64,000 nt of DNA from Rhizobium rhizoryzae (GTDB lineage Bacteria; Pseudomonadota; Alphaproteobacteria; Rhizobiales; Rhizobiaceae). A program made the position numbers and the translations under genes. Position 1 is the first letter of the stretch, and each line of letters opens with the position of its first letter. Of the stretch, positions 50,555 to 58,403 are shown in pieces. The stretch lies in contig NZ_CP049250.1 of assembly GCF_011046895.1 (NCBI RefSeq), positions 2,206,501-2,270,500 on the forward strand, given 5' to 3'. The notes under the pieces were generated by a model. That model was not told the origin of the DNA. It worked only from the letters and a program-made list of their open reading frames with translations, and made no database searches.

Positions 50555-52384
50555 ATGTTCCAGTCCTTTGAAACCACGTCCTCCCCGCAAACAGGTCCGG
50601 CGCGCGTTGCCGCGCTTCGCGAGCGTTTCGATGCTCTTGGTATCGATGGCTTTCTGGTGCCGCGTGCCGACGAGTTTCAGGGCGAATATGTTCCGGCATG
50701 CGCTGAGCGGCTTGCCTGGCTCACCGGCTTTACGGGATCCGCTGGTGTCGCTCTCATTCTCCGGGACAAGGCAGTCGTCTTTGTTGATGGTCGCTACACG
50801 ACACAGCTCGCGCAGCAGGTGCATCCCGATACATTCACTGCTGGTGATCTTGTTGCGAAGCCACCGCATCTCTGGCTCGCCGACCATGGCTCAAAAGGAC
50901 TGCGGCTCGGCATCGATCCGTGGCTGCATGGCGGCAGCGACGCCAAGCGGTTGGAAAAGGCGCTGGACGAGTGCGGTGGCTCGCTGATCCTCGTGAATAC
51001 CAATCCTGTCGATGCAATCTGGGCTGATCGCCCGGCAGAGCCTCAGGGTACCGTCAGCGTTCAGCAGGAAAGCCATGCGGGCAAGCCTGCAACTGACAAG
51101 ATTTCAGAGATTGCTGCCTGGGTGAAAGAGAAGGGAGCCTCTGCTGTTCTGATCGGTGATCCTTCGTCCGTGGCCTGGATCTTCAACGTGCGGGGCCAGG
51201 ATGTGCCGCACACGCCGCATCCGCTGGCGCGGGCGGTCATCACGGCAGACGGCAAGGCCGAGATCTTTATCGATGCATCAAAGCTCGTCGGTGAAGCAAA
51301 AAGCCATGTCGAAACCTTGGCGTCAGTCCATGCTCCGGCATCGGTTGTCGAGCGCGTGACAGCGTATGGCGCCAATGGCGGCAAAATACTGATCGACCCG
51401 GAAGCGACGCCATTTGCGTTGAAGCGGGCCATCGAGGCAGCAGGCGGTATCGCACTCGAAGTGATCGATCCGGCGCGTCTGCCGCGCGCGGTCAAGAACG
51501 CAGTCGAACTGCGCGGATCGGCGGAAGCTCATGTTCAGGATGGCGCTGCCATGGTGCGCTTCCTGCATTGGCTCGATAGCCAGCAGCCGGGAAGCATGAC
51601 GGAGATCGATGTCGTGACGCGGCTGGAAGGGTTCCGCGCCAGCGTCGGGCAGGATTTCCAGAACCCGCTGAAGGATATTTCGTTCGATACGATTTCCGGG
51701 GCGGGACCAAACGGCGCGATCATTCACTATCGGGTGACAACGGAAACCAACCGCAAGCTTTCGTCCGGTGAGCTTTTCCTCATCGATTCCGGGGCGCAGT
51801 ACGTCAACGGCACGACCGATATTACCCGCACGGTTGCGATCGGCGCGGTGCCGGAAGAACAGAAACGCTTCTTCACGCTGGTGCTGAAGGGCATGATCGG
51901 AATTTCGACCGCACGCTTCCCGAAGGGTACGCGCGGCTGTGATCTGGACCCGCTGGCACGTATTGCTCTCTGGAAGGCTGGCGCGGATTATGGCCATGGC
52001 ACAGGCCACGGTGTCGGCTCTTATCTCTCCGTGCATGAAGGGCCGCAACGCATTGCACGGCTCTCTACACAGGAGTTCCTGCCGGGCATGATCCTCTCCA
52101 ACGAACCCGGATACTATCGTCCGGGAGCTTTCGGTATTCGTATCGAAAACCTGATCTATGTCAGCGAACCGGAGACGATCAAAGGCGGTGACATCCCCAT
52201 GATGCGCTTCGAGACCCTGACTTGGTGCCCCATCGACCGGCGTCTGGTTCTGCCGGATCTCCTGACCTCCGAAGAGCGCGACTGGCTGAATGCCTACCAC
52301 GCGACAGTGTTCGAGAAGTTGTCGCCGCTGATTTCCGAGGCGCATGTGCTTGATTGGCTGAAGCAGGCAACTCAACCAATCTGA
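50555..52384 (+). CDS. pepP: Xaa-Pro aminopeptidase (M24B, long form)
   Basis: 609 residues from the ATG at 50555, with GAAAG at 8 bases. Two N-terminal creatinase-like domains (GFLVPRADEFQGEYVPACAE) precede a C-terminal pita-bread domain. Metal ligands are Asp in FLIDSGAQYVNGTTDITRTV (two), His in GHGTGHGVGSYLSVHEG, Glu in ILSNEPGYY, and Glu in RIENLIYV. It removes N-terminal residues before proline; cytoplasmic. The 3-domain length matches eukaryote-like APP1 forms common in rhizobia. Confidence 0.94.
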   Translation: MFQSFETTSSPQTGPARVAALRERFDALGIDGFLVPRADEFQGEYVPACAERLAWLTGFTGSAGVALILRDKAVVFVDGRYTTQLAQQVHPDTFTAGDLVAKPPHLWLADHGSKGLRLGIDPWLHGGSDAKRLEKALDECGGSLILVNTNPVDAIWADRPAEPQGTVSVQQESHAGKPATDKISEIAAWVKEKGASAVLIGDPSSVAWIFNVRGQDVPHTPHPLARAVITADGKAEIFIDASKLVGEAKSHVETLASVHAPASVVERVTAYGANGGKILIDPEATPFALKRAIEAAGGIALEVIDPARLPRAVKNAVELRGSAEAHVQDGAAMVRFLHWLDSQQPGSMTEIDVVTRLEGFRASVGQDFQNPLKDISFDTISGAGPNGAIIHYRVTTETNRKLSSGELFLIDSGAQYVNGTTDITRTVAIGAVPEEQKRFFTLVLKGMIGISTARFPKGTRGCDLDPLARIALWKAGADYGHGTGHGVGSYLSVHEGPQRIARLSTQEFLPGMILSNEPGYYRPGAFGIRIENLIYVSEPETIKGGDIPMMRFETLTWCPIDRRLVLPDLLTSEERDWLNAYHATVFEKLSPLISEAHVLDWLKQATQPI

Positions 52385-52390
52385 GACTTC

Positions 52391-52699
52391 TCAGGTCATC
52401 ACGAAATGCCGCAACACCATGGCAGCTCCCCATCCGGCCAGGATGAGGGGGATGCCGTTGTGGCGCAGGCCGACCAGCAGCGCGACGATCATTGCGATCT
52501 TGAGTTCAATTCCGCCATCGAAGAAGGCGGGCGCAACAAGCGTCGTCAAAACCGCTGCCGGTACGGCGTTCAACGCTGTCTCCAGCCGTGGAGGCAGGTT
52601 TTTCACATTGCTCAGCAGCCAGAAGCCCCCGATCCGTGTGAGATAGGTCGCGATGCCTGCGGCGAGGATGATGAGGGCGGTTCTGAGATCGAGGCTCAT
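52391..52699 (-). CDS. azlD: AzlD family branched-chain amino acid exporter subunit
   Basis: 102 residues, three or four membrane spans: TALIILAAGIATYLTRIGGF, then LETALNAVPAAVLTTLVAP and IELKIAMIVALLVGLRHNG. Partner of AzlC in branched-chain amino acid export. Its start overlaps the azlC stop by 4 bases. Confidence 0.92.
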   Translation of the reverse strand: MSLDLRTALIILAAGIATYLTRIGGFWLLSNVKNLPPRLETALNAVPAAVLTTLVAPAFFDGGIELKIAMIVALLVGLRHNGIPLILAGWGAAMVLRHFVMT

Positions 52700-53406
52700 G
52701 GCTTTGCGCCTTCATCTTTTGCAGAGGACTGCGGTTTGTGCAGCATCAGCGCTGCGATAATGCCAGCCACGGCCCCGATGCTGACATGCCATGGGGAGCC
52801 GACCGTGTGCATTCCGATGATCGAGGCTGCAGCACTGACGGGAACGACAGCGCCGAAGAGCGGGCGTTTGCGAAACCCCATCACCAGGCCAAGAAAATAG
52901 ATCGGCAACAATGCATCGAAGGCCCAGGCTTTCGGGTTGCCGATCAACTGCCCGAACACTGCACCAAGTGCTGAACTTCCCACCCAGACGACGTAGATGA
53001 TGAAGGCTGCGCCGAAGTACCACGCGGTTTCCAGCTTGCCGACGCGGTCCACACGCTTGGCGGCTTCGGCAAATTGCGGGTCCGTGAGGAAGAAGAAGGC
53101 CGCAGCTTTCTGAAGGGGACCAAAGTCCTTGACCAACGGCGTCATGGCCGCCGAATACAGGATGTGACGGAAATTGACCGCGAAGACGGAAAGCACGATC
53201 AGCCACGCAGGCACATGGCTGCCGAACATCTGCACACCGACCAATTGGCTCGCGCCGCCGAATATGATGCCGCTCATCAATGTCGCTTCAAGCGGACTGA
53301 CGCCGCCGTCTACCGCAATTGCGCCAAACAGCAATCCGAAGGGGGTCGTTGACATTGCAACGATAAGGCCGGCCCTGATGCCGTGCCAGAAGGGAAGGGT
53401 GCGCAT
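52696..53406 (-). CDS. azlC: AzlC family branched-chain amino acid exporter subunit
   Basis: 236 residues with five to seven membrane spans. The family pattern GIRAGLIVAMSTTPFGLLFG is at the start, then LMSGIIFGGASQLVGVQMFG and NFRHILYSAAM. With AzlD it forms a transporter that exports branched-chain amino acids or analogues. Translationally coupled to azlD. No Lrp-type regulator is adjacent. Confidence 0.93.
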   Translation of the reverse strand: MRTLPFWHGIRAGLIVAMSTTPFGLLFGAIAVDGGVSPLEATLMSGIIFGGASQLVGVQMFGSHVPAWLIVLSVFAVNFRHILYSAAMTPLVKDFGPLQKAAAFFFLTDPQFAEAAKRVDRVGKLETAWYFGAAFIIYVVWVGSSALGAVFGQLIGNPKAWAFDALLPIYFLGLVMGFRKRPLFGAVVPVSAAASIIGMHTVGSPWHVSIGAVAGIIAALMLHKPQSSAKDEGAKP

Positions 53407-53479
53407 GGAATACCTCTATGCGCGAGGCAATTAAGCTTATTGCGATAGGGCGGCAAGCCTCTGGATCCCGAAATGCAGC

Positions 53480-54106
53480 TCAGTCTGCCAGAATATCAGT
53501 GCTTCTGCATATGGATACACCCGCGGCGCGCATTTCTTCGATAGCGGCTTTCACGCCTTGCGGATCGATACCGCGGCTCGCATCTTCGATGAAACGCACC
53601 TTGATCTCCGGCAGCATCTCTCTTGCGTCCAGCGCGGAGAACTTTACGCAGTAATCCGTCGCCAGTCCGCACAGATCAAGCTCCGTCACCTGCTGCGCCC
53701 GAAGGTAGCCCGCAAGGCCGGTGATTGCGGCCTGATCATTGTCGCGAAATGCCGAGTAGCTATCGACTGCCGGGTTCTCACCCTTTTGCTGAATGTAATC
53801 GATATGCTCCAGATCAAGATCCGGATGAAACTCTGCGTCGGCAGTACCCTGAACGCAGTGATCCGGCCACATGACCTGTGGCTGTCCGGAAAGCTCTCCC
53901 ATGTCGAACGGCTTCTTGCCCGGATGTTGTGATGCGAAACTGCCGTGATTGTCCGGATGCCAGTCTTGCGAGGCGACGATCACATCATAGGGCCCTTCGT
54001 CGATCAGGCGATTTGCGATAGGCACGATCGCGTCGCCGTCCGGGACGGGGAGATTTCCACCGGGGCAGAAACCGTTCTGAATATCGATCAGCAACAAGGC
54101 CCGCAT
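53480..54106 (-). CDS. pncA: Nicotinamidase
   Basis: 208 residues from the ATG at 54106, with GGGAG at about 8 bases; the frame to 54145 has no site. Isochorismatase-like fold: the catalytic Asp in LLIDIQNGFCPGG, metal ligands D-x-H in ASQDWHPDNHGSFA, Lys in QQKGENPAVDSYSAF, and the nucleophile Cys in LCGLATDYCVKFSALDA. It converts nicotinamide to nicotinate for NAD recycling. The strand matches azlCD, but a 73-base gap separates them. Confidence 0.94.
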   Translation of the reverse strand: MRALLLIDIQNGFCPGGNLPVPDGDAIVPIANRLIDEGPYDVIVASQDWHPDNHGSFASQHPGKKPFDMGELSGQPQVMWPDHCVQGTADAEFHPDLDLEHIDYIQQKGENPAVDSYSAFRDNDQAAITGLAGYLRAQQVTELDLCGLATDYCVKFSALDAREMLPEIKVRFIEDASRGIDPQGVKAAIEEMRAAGVSICRSTDILAD

Positions 54107-54296
54107 GATGTGTCTCCCGTGATTTGCTTTGCCGCAAGATGCCAATTTGCCGAGGCTCGATCAAGTTTGTTGCTAGGGTTCCCTATATTAGAACCAATGC
54201 AAAATAATTCCGCAAGCAGACGCGAACTCGCAATCTGATACCTCGTCGGCTCGAAGGCTGCGCTCTAGCTAGGTCGGATCATTCAGGAGATTCAAG

Positions 54297-55523
54297 ATGT
54301 CACTTGCCTCAACTTCCCCAGTGCCGGGGACGTCGAGCGTGCCGCCATTGGGAACAGCCGGGCTTGCTTCGCTGGTTGTACTTGTTGTCGGAACCCTCGC
54401 GCTCGGTGCCGTATACGGTCCTGCTCAGGGCGCGCTGTTTCTGATCGGCGGTGCCCTTGGCGTTTCGCTTTACCACGCCGCCTTCGGTTTCACCTCGGCT
54501 TGGCGCGTCTTCATCGCAGAGGGTCGCGGGCGTGGATTGCGCGTTCAGATGCTGCTGCTGGCACTTGCCGTTCTTCTATTCTTTCCGTTTCTCGCATCCG
54601 GCACCTTGTTTGGCCATGAGGTGAAGGGAAATGTGTCGCCTGCCGGGATCGGTGTCATCGTCGGGGCTTTCATGTTCGGCGTGGGCATGCAGCTTGGCGG
54701 TGGGTGCGCATCTGGCACATTGTTTACTGCGGGTGGTGGAAACGCGCGCATGCTGGTGACGCTTCTGTTCTTCATCATCGGCTCGCTGCTCGGAACCATT
54801 CATTTCGACTGGTGGCTCGCTCTACCATCCGTGCCGCCAACTGCGCTCTGGCAGACGTTCGGTGCTGCTGGCGGGATAGCTGTGTCCCTTGTTATCTTCG
54901 CCGCCATTGCAGGCCTTACGGTGATCCTCGAAAAAAAGCGCCGTGGTCGACTTGAGGAAGAGCCCGCGCCACCACGGCAGGGTTTCGAGCGGTACTTGCG
55001 GGGTCCATGGCCGCTTGTGGCAGGTGCCGTCGCGCTCGTCATTCTCAACTTCGCCACCCTCGCGATTGCTGGACGTCCGTGGGGGATTACCTCCGCATTT
55101 GCCCTTTGGGGCGCGAAGGGAGCGCAACTGATTGGTATAGACCCCACCCAGTGGGCCTATTGGCAGATGCCCGGCAATGCGAAAGCCCTTTCTCAGAGCG
55201 TGTTTGCGGATATCACCTCTGTCATGGATTTCGGCATCATCGCAGGGGCTATGCTTGCCGCGGCCCTCGCAGGCCGGTTTGCGCCCTCGCTTGATATTCC
55301 ACTGCGCTCGATCCTTGCTGCCGTGGTTGGCGGATTGCTGCTCGGGTACGGCGCGCGGATCGCCTATGGCTGCAATATCGGGGCCTATTTTTCGGGAATC
55401 GCCTCCGGCAGCCTCCACGGCTATCTCTGGGCGGTGGCTGCTTTTGCCGGAAACGTGATTGGTGTGCGCCTGCGCCCGTGGTTTTTCTTCGAGCGTTCCG
55501 TCATCCTGAAAAGCGACGGTTGA
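54297..55523 (+). CDS. YeeE/YedE family sulfur (thiosulfate) transporter
   Basis: 408 residues with about ten membrane spans. Two conserved Cys-bearing segments: LGGGCASGTLFTAGGGN in the first half and GARIAYGCNIGAYFSGIASGS in the second, the pattern of TsuA/YeeE thiosulfate importers. Nothing from sulfur metabolism is adjacent, so the exact sulfur species is inferred. A hairpin (55554-55592) ends the gene. Confidence 0.9.
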   Translation: MSLASTSPVPGTSSVPPLGTAGLASLVVLVVGTLALGAVYGPAQGALFLIGGALGVSLYHAAFGFTSAWRVFIAEGRGRGLRVQMLLLALAVLLFFPFLASGTLFGHEVKGNVSPAGIGVIVGAFMFGVGMQLGGGCASGTLFTAGGGNARMLVTLLFFIIGSLLGTIHFDWWLALPSVPPTALWQTFGAAGGIAVSLVIFAAIAGLTVILEKKRRGRLEEEPAPPRQGFERYLRGPWPLVAGAVALVILNFATLAIAGRPWGITSAFALWGAKGAQLIGIDPTQWAYWQMPGNAKALSQSVFADITSVMDFGIIAGAMLAAALAGRFAPSLDIPLRSILAAVVGGLLLGYGARIAYGCNIGAYFSGIASGSLHGYLWAVAAFAGNVIGVRLRPWFFFERSVILKSDG

Positions 55524-55553
55524 TCAGATTAATACACCTAAAAATTGCTGATA

Positions 55554-55592
55554 TGCGGCATTTTGACGGCTTGCCGTCGGTTCGCCGCATTT
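55554..55592 (+). terminator. Nested hairpin after the YeeE/YedE-type gene
   Basis: Outer arms TGCGGC / GCCGCA enclose a compact GACGGC-TT-GCCGTC stem, followed by TTTC, 30 bases after the stop. Probable terminator. Confidence 0.65.
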
Positions 55593-55595
55593 CGG

Positions 55596-55624
55596 TTAAA
55601 CTTCCGGCGGTATCGGTTTATAAT
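55596..55624 (+). promoter_or_regulatory. Possible sigma-70 type promoter of the Tlde1-domain gene
   Basis: TTAAAC (55596-55601), 17-base spacer, TATAAT (55619-55624). The -10 is a perfect consensus; the -35 is weak. It would give a leader of about 175 bases. Confidence 0.4.
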
Positions 55625-55805
55625 GGCTTGCTGAACTTTCAGGGGGCCTTGTAAACACATTGGTTACCATACTTTGTCATTCTTATCCGCGAACGTCTCA
55701 TGTTCGTGGGTACTCCCAAGCTCACGTCGATTGCAGGCGGGCTCTTCTGTCCGGAGCAGGTTTGTTCGCTTCGGCTGTTCGACTGAGTAAGGGGTGATGC
55801 GTATC

Positions 55806-57194
55806 ATGGCAGTGGCTTTCGAGACGGCTCGGACCGTCAAAACATCTTCGCGACGCCGCCAGACGAAGCAGGCGTCTCCCGCCTATGGTCTCATCAAGGG
55901 TACGGTTGCACTCGGTTTCGGCCTTGCCATTGGTGGCTGGATGATGGGCGCGCTTGCGACCGTTCACAGCATGGGTAGCATCAAACCTTCCGATTATTCT
56001 CACCAGCTGAAGGCTTCACTGAATTTGAAGCCGATTCTCGCTGCCCCCATCTCCGAAGCGGAGCGGGTTCTGAAAATCGCGAAGTTCTCCCGCCTGAACG
56101 GTGGAACGACCGAAAAAACCGCGCGGCTTGACGGTGCGCATCTGGCCTATCTGAATGCACAGGTTCCCGCCGATCAGGCCGTTAAATCCGGTGTTGCGGC
56201 AGCTCTCGCCCAAGCCGAGATGGACAAGCAATTCGCCAGCCTTGCCGCCAAGCGGCCGAAGAGCGGCGACGTGAAGACCGCCCTTGTGGCTGCGCTTGAC
56301 GAGACCGTTATCATCGCGCCGCCGACCGAGACTGCCTGGGATGCACTGCCAAAGGGCAATGTAGACGAGGGGCAGGTTGAAGTTGCCGATCTGCAAAGCC
56401 CTGCCGAGCTTGCTGTGGCAGAAGCCATGGCGCCATCCGTGGATGATGGCCTGCCGATGGCCGGTCCTCTTCCGATCCGCCGTCCGGCAGCCAATGCGCT
56501 GGCCATGGCGATTGCGCCATCCGCACAGCCAAAGCCAGTTCAGAAGCCCGCCATTGCCGCGGTTGAAGAGGAGGAAGAGGAAGCTCCCAAGGCGCTGGCC
56601 TTTGCCCGTCCTGAGAACCCGATGAAGGAAGCGCCTGCCAAGAGCGTTCCGTGGCCGGATCGCGGCGGCAACAGCATGAAGGTTGCGGTCTACGACATCA
56701 CCAACGGTGTTGTGCACATGCCGAGCGGTGAGCGTCTGGAAGCCCATTCCGGCATTGGTGAAATGCGTGACAACCCGAAATATACGCATGTGAAGATGCG
56801 TGGTCCGACACCTCCGGGCACCTATCGCCTGTCGATGCGCGAAAAGCTTTTCCACGGTGTCGCTGCCATTCGCCTCACGCCGACCGATGGCGTCAATCCG
56901 CTCGGTCGAACCGGCCTGCTGGCGCATAGCTATATGCTGCGGACGCGCGGTGACTCGCATGGCTGCGTGGCATTTGCGAATTACGACAAGTTCCTGCGCG
57001 CCTTCCAGCGTGGCGAAGTTACGCACATGATCATTGTCGATCGTCATAATGGTACGATCCCGGCGGCTGCGCTGCGGAAACTGAACCTGCGTGGCGGTGG
57101 CTCCGCGCCTGCCAGCACGGCCTCCGCATCAGACAATGCGCCGGATAACGGCGGTCGTCGGACGCTTGTGGACTATCTGAAGGGGGATACCTGA
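55806..57194 (+). CDS. Envelope protein with C-terminal Tlde1/DUF2778 L,D-transpeptidase-like domain
   Basis: 462 residues from the ATG at 55806, with AAGGGG 11 bases upstream; GTG 55794 and ATG 55797 are in-frame alternatives. A membrane anchor lies at about residues 31-55 (GTVALGFGLAIGGWMMGALA). A long Ala/Pro/Lys-rich periplasmic stalk follows, with an EEEEEEA patch near 258. The C-terminal domain (about 290-430) begins SMKVAVYDITNGVVHMPSGE and contains GTYRLSMREK. It ends with the putative catalytic LAHSYMLRTRGDSHGCVAF (His then Cys). DUF2778 proteins are related to L,D-transpeptidases and Tlde1 toxins. No immunity gene or type VI genes are adjacent, so a wall-remodelling role is likelier. 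Confidence 0.8.
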   Translation: MAVAFETARTVKTSSRRRQTKQASPAYGLIKGTVALGFGLAIGGWMMGALATVHSMGSIKPSDYSHQLKASLNLKPILAAPISEAERVLKIAKFSRLNGGTTEKTARLDGAHLAYLNAQVPADQAVKSGVAAALAQAEMDKQFASLAAKRPKSGDVKTALVAALDETVIIAPPTETAWDALPKGNVDEGQVEVADLQSPAELAVAEAMAPSVDDGLPMAGPLPIRRPAANALAMAIAPSAQPKPVQKPAIAAVEEEEEEAPKALAFARPENPMKEAPAKSVPWPDRGGNSMKVAVYDITNGVVHMPSGERLEAHSGIGEMRDNPKYTHVKMRGPTPPGTYRLSMREKLFHGVAAIRLTPTDGVNPLGRTGLLAHSYMLRTRGDSHGCVAFANYDKFLRAFQRGEVTHMIIVDRHNGTIPAAALRKLNLRGGGSAPASTASASDNAPDNGGRRTLVDYLKGDT

Positions 57195-57207
57195 TTGATG
57201 CCATGAT

Positions 57208-57233
57208 CGTGTCGGGGCTGAAGTGCCGACACG
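57208..57233. terminator. Hairpin between convergent genes
   Basis: CGTGTCGG / CCGACACG, an 8-bp stem with a 10-base loop, between the Tlde1-domain gene and the M20 gene. Probable bidirectional terminator; no T tract. Confidence 0.55.
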
Positions 57234-57240
57234 CAGGCCT

Positions 57241-58386
57241 CTATCCCAGCAGTTCTTTCGCGATGCGCAAGAATATGCGTCCGCCGATCGGGATCAGGGC
57301 GTCGGGAAAATCATAGTCCGGGTTATGAAGAGCGGGCTGATTTTCTCCGGCGCCGATGAAGAACATGGCCGATTTCGCAGCGTCTCCGAAACGGCCAAAA
57401 TCCTCGGAAAACTTGAACATCTGACCGGTCGAATGCGGCAGATCTTCCTTGTCCATGGCGCGGCGAATGATGTCCACCGCCTGTTCATTGTTACGGCAAT
57501 GGCGAAACTCGTCGTGATAGCTGAAAGAGACGCCTAGCTGATGTTTCTCGGCCAGGTTTCGAGCGAGACCTTCCGCTGCCTCGCGCAATTCGGACATACC
57601 GTCATCGCTGACGGTGCGCAGCGTTACCCAGAGTTCAGCGTCACCCGGTGCCACGCCAAATGTCGGTTCACCCACTGCAACGTGGGTGACCGTGGTCAGC
57701 ACCAGATCCTCGGTTTCGATATGGCCTTTTCGCAGAGCCGTTAGGGCAGGAATAAGTTCTGCGATGGCAGGAGCCGGAGAGGTGCCACTCTCTGGCGAAG
57801 AGGCATGCGCGGTCTTGCCTGTTAGCGCGATCCGCAGCCCGCAGGAGGCGCAATTGACCGGGCCTGATTTGATCCAGCTGTGTCCAAGAGGCAGACCGGG
57901 AATATTGTGCAGCGAAAACGCAAAGTCGGGCTTGAGTGCCTTGAATGCGGGATCTGCTATTACGGCCGCAGCACCCGCGCCGGTTTCTTCAGCGGGTTGA
58001 AAAAGCAGTATGACGCGGCCCGATGCCGGGCGCTCGCGCCTGAAGGCTCGCGACAGACCGGCCACCATCGCCATATGCCCATCGTGGCCGCACATGTGGC
58101 CTTTGCCAGTGATCTTCGACCTGTGTGCAACTTCGGTCACTTCAGCAATCGGCAGGGCATCGAGTTCCGCACGAAACAGGACTGTTGGCCCCGGCTCTCG
58201 ACCGTTGAACACCGCCGCAACGCCCGTGCCGCCGAGACCCGTCACGATCTCATCCGGCGACGAAGCCTGCAGAAAGCGCACGACCTCTGCCGCAGTCTGG
58301 TGCTCTTCACCAGAAACTTCCGGCATGGTGTGGAGGTGGCGTCTCCACATGATCAGGTCGGTCAGGTCGGTATCTGAAGTGCTCAC
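57241..58386 (-). CDS. M20-family amidohydrolase (hippurate hydrolase-like)
   Basis: 381 residues. Motifs: RRHLHTMPEVSGEEHQTA, VLFRAELDALPI, GHMCGHDGHMAMVAGL, LLFQPAEETGAGA and FGVAPGDAELWVTLRT of the dimerisation domain. The Cys-Gly-His-Asp metal site is that of the M20D amidohydrolases acting on N-acyl amino acids. In canonical members the first metal-site motif also has Asp; here RAELDALPI keeps it. It follows the UvrD-type helicase by 17 bases on the same strand. Confidence 0.92.
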   Translation of the reverse strand: MSTSDTDLTDLIMWRRHLHTMPEVSGEEHQTAAEVVRFLQASSPDEIVTGLGGTGVAAVFNGREPGPTVLFRAELDALPIAEVTEVAHRSKITGKGHMCGHDGHMAMVAGLSRAFRRERPASGRVILLFQPAEETGAGAAAVIADPAFKALKPDFAFSLHNIPGLPLGHSWIKSGPVNCASCGLRIALTGKTAHASSPESGTSPAPAIAELIPALTALRKGHIETEDLVLTTVTHVAVGEPTFGVAPGDAELWVTLRTVSDDGMSELREAAEGLARNLAEKHQLGVSFSYHDEFRHCRNNEQAVDIIRRAMDKEDLPHSTGQMFKFSEDFGRFGDAAKSAMFFIGAGENQPALHNPDYDFPDALIPIGGRIFLRIAKELLG

Positions 58387-58403
58387 ATCTGCCTCTTGCG
58401 GAC

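Noticed and set aside
55806..57194. Tlde1-domain gene as part of a type VI secretion or toxin-immunity locus
   Set aside because: No immunity, VgrG, Hcp or other secretion gene is adjacent, and the protein has its own membrane anchor.
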